Shown: positions 1-4,445 of the stretch, piece after piece
How the letters are laid out: each line of letters begins with the position of its first letter
Position numbering within the stretch: the stretch's first letter is position 1
Origin: Streptosporangiaceae bacterium
Lineage (GTDB): Bacteria > Actinomycetota > Actinomycetes > Streptosporangiales > Streptosporangiaceae
DNA: 7,603 bases
Direction: 5' to 3'
Assembly (NCBI GenBank): GCA_030052355.1
Contig: JASIGS010000271.1
Span: 1 to 7,603, forward strand
Translations under genes and position numbers: made by a program
Notes under the pieces: generated by a model
The model's database searches: none
What the model was told of the DNA's origin: nothing
The model's input: the letters and a program-made list of their open reading frames with translations, nothing else

Positions 1-2
1 TC

Positions 3-626
3 TTCAACCTCAGGCAGTTCCAGGCGAACGGGTTTCGCGGTGGATTCATCGGCCGCGTGCCGCTCGCGGGCGACGGGCTTGGCATGGCGAGCTACGGCAA
101 GTGGCTGTACGTGGTGAGCCACAACGGGAACGGGCCGGGCACGCTCAGTGTCGTCAGCATGAGTCAGGCAGAGGCCGATCCGGCACGCGCCAAGGTCTGG
201 TCGGTGCCTGCTGGCTGCTACCCGGCGCGAGTCCTGCTCTCTGACGACGGCCGGGTCGTGTGGGTCACCGCCCGGCAGAGCGATCGCCTGCTCGCGTTCA
301 GCGCGCGGAAACTGCGGACCGACCCGCGACAGGCGCTGCTTGCCGACGTCACGGTCGGTGCGCAACCGGTGGGCATGGCACTGGTCAACGCCGACACGAT
401 GCTCGTCGCAGACTCCGACACGAGCAACGTCCCCGGACAGAAGTCGAACCTCGCGGTGGTGACCATCGCGGGCGTGCTGCAGGGCCGGAAGCCGGTACTG
501 CGCGGCTACGTGGCAACCGGACGGTCGCCGCATCAGTTCGCCGCCGTGCCCGGGAGCAGTACCGTGCTCGTCACCGTGCAGAGCGCGGACCAGCTCGAGG
601 CCATAGACGCCGGAGGCCTGCCGTGA
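3..626 (+). CDS. Beta-propeller protein, YncE/lactonase-like (5' truncated by window edge)
   Basis: The frame is open from base 3 to the TGA at 624-626, giving 207 visible residues; the true start lies upstream. The GTG at 57 is only an internal valine codon, because the codons before it (FNLRQFQANG...) continue the same kind of protein. The sequence shows repeated blade-like units: a beta-strand pair of the type GKWLYVVSHN near residue 31, DGRVVWVTARQSDRLLAF near residue 83, a third around ADTMLVADSD, and a last one around STVLVTVQSADQLEAID. This 'G-x-(V/L)-(W/Y)-V-(T/S)...L-x-(A/V)-(F/I)-D' pattern with about 45-55 residue spacing is that of seven-bladed YncE or lactonase-type propellers, often secreted or periplasm-facing binding proteins. 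No catalytic residues can be assigned in the fragment, so lactonase activity should not be assumed. The stop codon lies within the palindrome GTGATCAC (623-630). Confidence is high for a real coding region and moderate for the family. Confidence 0.8.
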   Translation, partial: FNLRQFQANGFRGGFIGRVPLAGDGLGMASYGKWLYVVSHNGNGPGTLSVVSMSQAEADPARAKVWSVPAGCYPARVLLSDDGRVVWVTARQSDRLLAFSARKLRTDPRQALLADVTVGAQPVGMALVNADTMLVADSDTSNVPGQKSNLAVVTIAGVLQGRKPVLRGYVATGRSPHQFAAVPGSSTVLVTVQSADQLEAIDAGGLP

Positions 627-651
627 TCACAGCTGAGCAGATGAGGCCGGC

Positions 652-670
652 CCGGATCCACGGGACCCGG
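652..670 (+). terminator. Weak hairpin after the beta-propeller gene
   Basis: CCGGATCC (652-659) and GGACCCGG (663-670) can pair around a 3-nt loop with one A-C mismatch, 25 bases after the stop of the propeller gene. There is no U-tract. It may act as a terminator in a high-GC actinomycete, but the stem is imperfect and the call is weak. Confidence 0.25.
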
Positions 671-673
671 TCC

Positions 674-696
674 GGCGGATAACTCTGGCGGATAAC
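674..696. repeat. Pair of 10-bp direct repeats GGCGGATAAC
   Basis: GGCGGATAAC occurs exactly at 674-683 and again at 687-696, a 13-bp period. It lies about 190 bp upstream of the hydrolase promoter and just before the 17-bp tandem repeats. It could be a tandem binding site or simple local duplication; nothing decides between these. Confidence 0.6.
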
Positions 697-735
697 GCCG
701 CGCCCTTCGAGCCTGCCGCCCGCACCTGACCGCTG

Positions 736-837
736 GCAGCGATCAGGCGCCGGCCGCGATCAGGCGCCGGCAGCGATCGGGCGCCGGCAGCGATCGGGCG
801 CCGGCCGCGATCAGGCACCGGCAGCAATCAGGCGCCG
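736..837. repeat. Six tandem 17-bp repeats (minisatellite)
   Basis: Six uninterrupted copies of a 17-bp unit with consensus GCMGCGATCRGGCGCCG (M = A or C, R = A or G) lie at 736-752, 753-769, 770-786, 787-803, 804-820 and 821-837. A degenerate start of a seventh copy (ACCGCGG) follows. Position 3 reads A,C,A,A,C,A and position 10 reads A,A,G,G,A,A. Copy 5 has GGCACC in place of the palindrome GGCGCC, and copy 6 has CAATC in place of CGATC. Copies 3 and 4 are identical and contain the palindrome CGATCG. Seventeen is not a multiple of three, and no convincing gene runs through the block. It sits between the propeller gene and the promoter of the hydrolase gene. There are no spacers, so it is not a CRISPR. 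Confidence 0.92.
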
Positions 838-881
838 ACCGCGGCGTACTTATTGTGGAAGTTTTCGAGCAGGTGTCACTA

Positions 882-932
882 TTGTTAACCCTTGGTTGCG
901 GTCTAGTGTCGCATGGGATCTACGCAAGGGAG
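882..932 (+). promoter_or_regulatory. Promoter and ribosome binding site of the secreted hydrolase gene
   Basis: A candidate -35 TTGTTA (882-887) is followed after 16 bases by a candidate -10 TAGTGT (904-909), which fits the actinobacterial TANNNT pattern. Transcription would then begin near 916. AAGGGAG (926-932) is a strong Shine-Dalgarno sequence seven bases before the GTG at 940. The predicted start of transcription lies downstream of the ATG at 913, which therefore could not be used from this promoter. The region is visibly richer in A and T than the flanks. Inferred from sequence only. Confidence 0.55.
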
Positions 933-939
933 CGGCAGC

Positions 940-2448
940 GTGCGCGTATTCGTTCCTGGCCGGCTGGCAAAGGCCGCCCGCCGCCCAGTCTCGGCCCTGG
1001 CCGGCAGGCCGATCAAGCTACTCGCAGCGGCCGCGGTACTCGCGGCCGGGCTTTGCCCCGCGGCCGCGTCGCTCGCGGCCACGCAGACATGCGGCGGCAC
1101 TGGATCGGTCAAGACCATAACCGGCAAGTTCGCCGACGGCGCTACCTACCTGATGCAATGTCCGGCCGGGAAGTGGAACGGCACCCTCCTGCTCTACAGC
1201 CACGGTTACACGGTGCCCGGCGCTTCGAATCCGGCGGAGGACGTCAGCGACCCGATCACCTCCGAGTGGATGCTCGGTCACGGTTTCGCGATGGCCGGCT
1301 CGTCTTACGCGACGACGGGCTGGGCGGTAGCGCAGGCGCTGCCCGATCAGGCCGCAACCATCAAGGCCTTCGACGCACGCTACGGCAAGCCGCGGGAGAC
1401 CATCGCGTGGGGCGACTCGCTCGGCGGGCTGATCACGGAGGGCCTGGTCCAGGACTACCCCAAGCTGTTCACCGCGGCCCTGCCCATGTGCGGCGTGGGG
1501 TCCGGCGGCGTCGCGACCTGGAACACCGCGCTGGACGCCGAGGTCGCGTTCCAGGCGCTGGTGGCCCAGAACCCGGACCTTCAGCTGGTCAACATCACCG
1601 ACCCCACGACCAACCTTGACATCGCCGAGCAGGCCCTGACGAAAGCGCAGGGGACCGTGACGGGGCGGGCCCGGATCGCGCTCGGCGCGGCTCTTGCCGA
1701 CACACCTGGCTGGTACACGTCGTTGTCCCGCCAGCCGGCGAGCACCAACTACAAGTCCCAGGAATACAACCAGTACCTCTGGTTCAAGAACGTCGACTTC
1801 CCGTTCGTCTTCGACTTCCGCGCCAACCTCGAGGCAGACGCGGGCGGGAACCCGTCCTGGACGACCGGCGTCAACTTCACCCAGCAGTTGCACGCGTCGG
1901 CCAGCTACAAAGAGGTCGTCGCGCTGTACAAGGGAGCCGGCCTTAACCTGTCGGCAGACCTCACCACGCTGTCCCGCGCGCCCAGGATCAGCGCCGACCC
2001 GTCAGCCGTCGCCTACCTGGCCAAGAACATCAGCTTCGACGGCAAGATCTCGATCCCGGTGCTGACCGTGCACACCACCGGTGACGGCCTGGTCGTGCCC
2101 GAGAACGAGGCGGCCTACGCCAGGGTCGTGGGCTACGCGGGCAACGCCAGGCTGCTGCGCCAGATCTTCGTCGACAGGGCCGGGCACTGCGCCTTCACCC
2201 CGGCGGACACCATCGCGTCGCTTGAGGTCTTGCTGAACCGCGTGAGCACCGGCAAGTGGGACGCGGCCGCGCTCACGCCGGCGGCCCTGAACGCCTCGGC
2301 GAAGGCCGCGGGCGCGGGCTACAACATCTTTACGGCGGAGAACAACAAGTGCCCGACCGGTTCGCCGATCCTCGGCCTCTGCCAGACGCCGCCGGACTTC
2401 ATCGCCTTCAAGCCCACCGCTTACCTGCGGACTTACGACCTTCCTTAG
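940..2448 (+). CDS. Secreted alpha/beta-hydrolase
   Basis: The product is 502 aa from GTG 940, chosen because AAGGGAG lies seven bases upstream; an in-frame ATG at 913 has no such site and would add nine residues. The N-terminus is a signal peptide: a basic stretch (RLAKAARR, GRPIK), a hydrophobic core (LLAAAAVLAAGL, about residues 27-38) and a likely cleavage after SLA at about residue 46. The mature part has the hallmarks of the alpha/beta-hydrolase fold. These are an early HGY (88-90) suited to the oxyanion site, the nucleophile elbow G-D-S-L-G with Ser160, an acid candidate Asp382 in HTTGDGLVVPE, and His416 in DRAGHCAF. A large insert (about residues 185-370) between nucleophile and acid is probably a lid. 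Several cysteines (51, 74, 184, 417, 471, 481) could form disulfides after export. The substrate cannot be told from sequence: esterase, lipase or peptidase-like activity are all possible. It appears to be a single-gene unit with its own promoter and a downstream hairpin. Confidence 0.9.
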   Translation: MRVFVPGRLAKAARRPVSALAGRPIKLLAAAAVLAAGLCPAAASLAATQTCGGTGSVKTITGKFADGATYLMQCPAGKWNGTLLLYSHGYTVPGASNPAEDVSDPITSEWMLGHGFAMAGSSYATTGWAVAQALPDQAATIKAFDARYGKPRETIAWGDSLGGLITEGLVQDYPKLFTAALPMCGVGSGGVATWNTALDAEVAFQALVAQNPDLQLVNITDPTTNLDIAEQALTKAQGTVTGRARIALGAALADTPGWYTSLSRQPASTNYKSQEYNQYLWFKNVDFPFVFDFRANLEADAGGNPSWTTGVNFTQQLHASASYKEVVALYKGAGLNLSADLTTLSRAPRISADPSAVAYLAKNISFDGKISIPVLTVHTTGDGLVVPENEAAYARVVGYAGNARLLRQIFVDRAGHCAFTPADTIASLEVLLNRVSTGKWDAAALTPAALNASAKAAGAGYNIFTAENNKCPTGSPILGLCQTPPDFIAFKPTAYLRTYDLP

Positions 2449-2465
2449 CAGGCTGGCACGGCTGG

Positions 2466-2489
2466 GGACCCGGGCCGCCCCCCGGGTCT
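2466..2489 (+). terminator. GC-rich hairpin terminator after the hydrolase gene
   Basis: GACCCGGG (2467-2474) and CCCGGGTC (2481-2488) form a perfect 8-bp stem with a six-base loop, extendable by one G-U pair, 18 bases after the TAG stop. No U-tract follows, which is common for actinomycete terminators. Confidence 0.55.
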
Positions 2490-2500
2490 GAGCGCCGGTA

Positions 2501-2527
2501 CTGACGGGCGGGCGTGTCGCATAGCAT
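2501..2527 (+). promoter_or_regulatory. Candidate leaderless promoter of the LmeA-like gene
   Basis: TAGCAT (2522-2527) fits the TANNNT -10 pattern and ends exactly seven bases before the ATG at 2535, so transcription would begin at or beside the start codon. CTGACG (2501-2506) is a possible -35 with a short 15-base spacer. There is no Shine-Dalgarno sequence before the ATG, which agrees with a leaderless transcript. Confidence 0.45.
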
Positions 2528-2534
2528 CGGGCCA

Positions 2535-3284
2535 ATGAGGGAACCCGTTACGAGCGCCCAGCCCGCGTACGCAGTACGGCAGGGACACCGCGGGCGCCGG
2601 CGGCTGCGCAACCTGATCATCGCCGTCGTGGTGGTGCTCGCCCTGCTGGTCGGGGCCGACTTCGCTGCCAGGGCCGCCGCGGAGAACGTGCTGGCCAGCA
2701 AGATCCAGCAGCAGGGTCTGCCGCGCAGGCCGGACGTCACGATCGAGGGCTTCCCGTTCTTGACGCAGGCAGCGGGCAAGGAGTTCCGGCAGGTCGACCT
2801 CAGTGCCGCGGACCTGCCGGAGGGGCCTGTCACGATCACGAGCCTGCACGCGACGGCTACCGACATCCGGGTGAACTCGTACTCGTTCAACAGCGGCACC
2901 ATCCAGCGGGTCAGCGGGACCGCGCTGATCAGCTACTCATCGCTGGCGGCCACCCTCACGCGGCAGATCGGCGACCTCGGCACCCTGCTGCGCGGGGCCG
3001 GCCTGCAGCTCGCGCCGGCCGGGTCTGACGAGGTCCGGGCGAGCCTGAACCTCATCGTCACATCGGGGTCGGCCACCTGGCGCGTCGCCCTGCTGCCCGG
3101 TCAGGTGCTCAACATCCGGCTGGTCGGCAGCAGCGGGCTGCCGTCCGCCTTGCTCTCCTCGATTCAGGACGTGAACCTGCGCATACCGAAGCTGCCGCTC
3201 GGCCTCACGATCGGCGGCGTCGCGGTGACGCAGGCCGGCGTCGTCGGCACGATCGGCGCGAGCGACGTGCCGTTCGGCAGCTAG
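2535..3284 (+). CDS. DUF2993/LmeA-like phospholipid-binding membrane protein
   Basis: The product is 249 aa from ATG 2535; an in-frame GTG at 2514 would add seven residues but lies upstream of the likely -10 box. A basic cytoplasmic segment (RQGHRGRRRLRN, 16-27) precedes one membrane helix (LIIAVVVVLALLVGA, 27-41), so the protein is anchored with its main domain outside. The extracytoplasmic part has the DUF2993 pattern: AAENVLASKIQ at the domain start, then the signature GFPFLTQ (72-78), the strand pair EFRQVDLSAADL, the ITSLHATATDI segment, and a C-terminal LPLGLTIGGVAVTQAGVVGTI strand region. The best studied relative, mycobacterial LmeA, binds phospholipids and is needed for mannan elongation in lipomannan/lipoarabinomannan; here only lipid binding at the envelope should be inferred. 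No partner gene for lipoglycan synthesis is nearby. Its own promoter and a downstream hairpin suggest a single-gene unit. Confidence 0.85.
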   Translation: MREPVTSAQPAYAVRQGHRGRRRLRNLIIAVVVVLALLVGADFAARAAAENVLASKIQQQGLPRRPDVTIEGFPFLTQAAGKEFRQVDLSAADLPEGPVTITSLHATATDIRVNSYSFNSGTIQRVSGTALISYSSLAATLTRQIGDLGTLLRGAGLQLAPAGSDEVRASLNLIVTSGSATWRVALLPGQVLNIRLVGSSGLPSALLSSIQDVNLRIPKLPLGLTIGGVAVTQAGVVGTIGASDVPFGS

Positions 3285-3291
3285 CGCCCCG

Positions 3292-3307
3292 AGCCCTCGC
3301 CAGGGCT
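3292..3307 (+). terminator. Short hairpin after the LmeA-like gene
   Basis: AGCCCT (3292-3297) and AGGGCT (3302-3307) make a perfect 6-bp stem with a CGCC tetraloop, starting eight bases after the TAG stop. There is no U-tract. The position favours a terminator; the stem is short. Confidence 0.4.
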
Positions 3308-3408
3308 GGGCATGCGCGCCGTGGCGGATACGGGGACTGGCCGGGCCGGCAGGGCCGTCTGAACGCTTCCGGTGCCGGACCCTGGGTGCGCGAGCGGGCA
3401 CGTTCCCG

Positions 3409-3414
3409 GACAAT
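3409..3414 (+). promoter_or_regulatory. Candidate -10 box for a leaderless D-aminopeptidase mRNA
   Basis: GACAAT (3409-3414) ends seven bases before the ATG at 3422, the same spacing as in the preceding gene. It matches the TATAAT consensus at four of six positions. No convincing -35 lies 16-18 bases upstream, and there is no Shine-Dalgarno sequence before this ATG. A leaderless transcript is inferred. Confidence 0.4.
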
Positions 3415-3421
3415 AGTGGTC

Positions 3422-4246
3422 ATGAAGATCTTCTTGTCCACCGACATGGAGGGCACCGCCGGCGTCGTCGACTGGGAGCAGTGCTCCGGGGACGGGCCGC
3501 AGGCGGCGGCCGGACGGCGGCTGCTCCTCGCTGAGGTCAACGCCGCCATCGAGGGCGCAGTCGACGGCGGCGCGACCGAGATCGTGGTGAACGACTCGCA
3601 CTCGGTCATGCGCAACCTGCCGCCGGACGAGCTCGCCGGGCAGGCCTCCTACATCTCCGGCAGTCACAAGCCGCTGTACATGATGCAGGGCCTCGACGGG
3701 AGCTTCGATGCCTGCCTGTTCATCTCCTACCACGGATCGGTCGGGGCGCCCGCCGGGCTGTCGCACACCTACAGCCCGCGCGCGGTGACCGAGGCGAGGC
3801 TCGACGGCGCGGTTACCGGTGAGGCGGGGATCAACGCGCTCGTCGCCGCGCACTACCGGGTGCCAGTCGTGCTGGTGACCGGCGACGACTGCGCGTGCGC
3901 GGAGACCGCCGCGCTCATTCCCGGCATCCGCACCGCCGCGGTGAAGAACCACGTGAGCAGGGTTGCCGCGCACAGCCTGCACCCGGTCCGTGCTCGCGAG
4001 CTGATCAGGGAGCAGGCCACGGCGGCGGTTGCCGGCGCCCGGGCCGCTGAGCCTCCGCCGATCGACCCCGGCGTGCTCGAGGTCAGCGTCCGGCACACGG
4101 ACATCGCCGAGGCCGCCAGCTGGGTCCGCGGCGTCGAGCGAGTCGGCCCTCGGGAGCTGCGGATCCACGGTCCTGACCGGCTCGCCACCTACCGGTCGTT
4201 CTGCGCGGCGATCCTGCTGACCAGGACCATCGCCCAGGTCGTGTAG
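3422..4246 (+). CDS. dppA: M55 family D-aminopeptidase, DppA-like
   Basis: The product is 274 aa, the same length as Bacillus subtilis DppA, a cytosolic di-zinc enzyme that removes N-terminal D-amino acids from short peptides (D-Ala-D-Ala, D-Ala-Gly-Gly). The family signature SxDxEG is present as STDMEG at residues 6-11. The known zinc ligands are in place: Asp8, Glu10, His60 (in NDSH), His104 (in SYHGS) and Glu134 (in TGEAG, one residue off the Bacillus number). His115 in GLSHTYS matches the additional active-site histidine. Later GDDCACAE (154-161) and VKNHVSR (174-180) are also typical. The ATG at 3422 is chosen because the protein then begins exactly at the family start MKIFLSTD; an in-frame GTG at 3386 would add 12 residues with no homology. 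No signal peptide is seen. Unlike in Bacillus, no dipeptide transporter genes adjoin it. A role in recycling D-amino-acid peptides from peptidoglycan is an inference. Confidence 0.93.
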   Translation: MKIFLSTDMEGTAGVVDWEQCSGDGPQAAAGRRLLLAEVNAAIEGAVDGGATEIVVNDSHSVMRNLPPDELAGQASYISGSHKPLYMMQGLDGSFDACLFISYHGSVGAPAGLSHTYSPRAVTEARLDGAVTGEAGINALVAAHYRVPVVLVTGDDCACAETAALIPGIRTAAVKNHVSRVAAHSLHPVRARELIREQATAAVAGARAAEPPPIDPGVLEVSVRHTDIAEAASWVRGVERVGPRELRIHGPDRLATYRSFCAAILLTRTIAQVV

Positions 4247-4257
4247 GCGGCGCGCGG

Positions 4258-4418
4258 TCTAATAAATAGCTCGTTAATACCCAGTTGCGATATAGCTGCG
4301 AAATATATTCATAGGGCTTATCGGACGATTCGGACGGTTAGGCTGACAATGGCTGTCTTCTCAGCCAGACCAAAGTATCTTGCTGTTTTAATACCGTGCT
4401 GCCTGGAGGTTTCCGCGC
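4258..4418 (+). promoter_or_regulatory. AT-rich leader/promoter region of the STAND-GNAT operon
   Basis: This stretch is far poorer in GC than the rest of the window; 4258-4322 is only about one third G+C. It holds several -10-like hexamers, among them TATATT (4304-4309) and TTTAAT (4387-4392), but no pair with a good -35 at the right distance, so the promoter is not resolved. Repeats seen are ATAGCTCGTTAATA (4266-4279) against ATAGCTGCGAAATA (4292-4305), 10 of 14 identical and 26 bp apart, and the tandem CGGACGATT/CGGACGGTT (4322-4339). TGGCTG (4350-4355) pairs with CAGCCA (4362-4367), while GGCTGA (4341-4346) pairs with TCAGCC (4361-4366); the two hairpins share the same 3' arm and exclude one another. 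TGGAGGT (4404-4410) is a strong Shine-Dalgarno sequence for the ATG at 4419. Confidence 0.5.
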
Positions 4419-4439
4419 ATGAACCCTGCCCAGCGGTAA
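4419..4439 (+). CDS. Six-codon mini-ORF (leader peptide, or interrupted start of the STAND gene)
   Basis: ATG 4419 follows GGAGG (4405-4409) at nine bases, the best ribosome binding site in this region. It encodes only MNPAQR before TAA at 4437-4439. It is in the same reading frame as the long ORF whose ATG is at 4446, six bases after the TAA, where no Shine-Dalgarno sequence is visible. Two readings fit. It may be a short leader peptide, with ribosomes re-initiating at 4446. Or it is the original N-terminus of the STAND protein, with the TAA arising by a single-base change (for example from CAA or GAA) or a sequencing error. Sequence alone does not decide. Confidence 0.4.
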   Translation: MNPAQR

Positions 4440-4445
4440 TCGGCC

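Noticed and set aside
3..626. Functional lactonase assignment (6-phosphogluconolactonase)
   Set aside because: Only the propeller pattern is visible in the fragment; no catalytic residues can be placed, so an enzymatic name would be unsupported.
627..827. Minus-strand open frame through the tandem repeats, with a 17-residue periodicity in its translation
   Set aside because: Three 17-bp units equal 51 bases, so any open frame here shows a 17-residue period. It has no ribosome binding site and its composition is that of random GC-rich sequence.
736..837. CRISPR array
   Set aside because: The 17-bp copies are directly adjacent with no spacers, the unit is too short, and no cas gene is present.
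855..1619. Plus-strand open frame of 254 codons overlapping the hydrolase start
   Set aside because: The translation is Arg/Gly-rich and out of frame with the signal peptide and the GDSLG motif of the real gene.
1018..1893. Minus-strand open frame of 291 codons opposite the hydrolase
   Set aside because: It is a GC-rich shadow of the hydrolase; the translation is low-complexity Arg/Gly/Val/Leu without domain pattern.
3281..4168. Minus-strand open frame of 295 codons opposite the D-aminopeptidase
   Set aside because: The plus strand carries a full set of M55 zinc ligands in correct order; the minus frame is its mirror without motifs.
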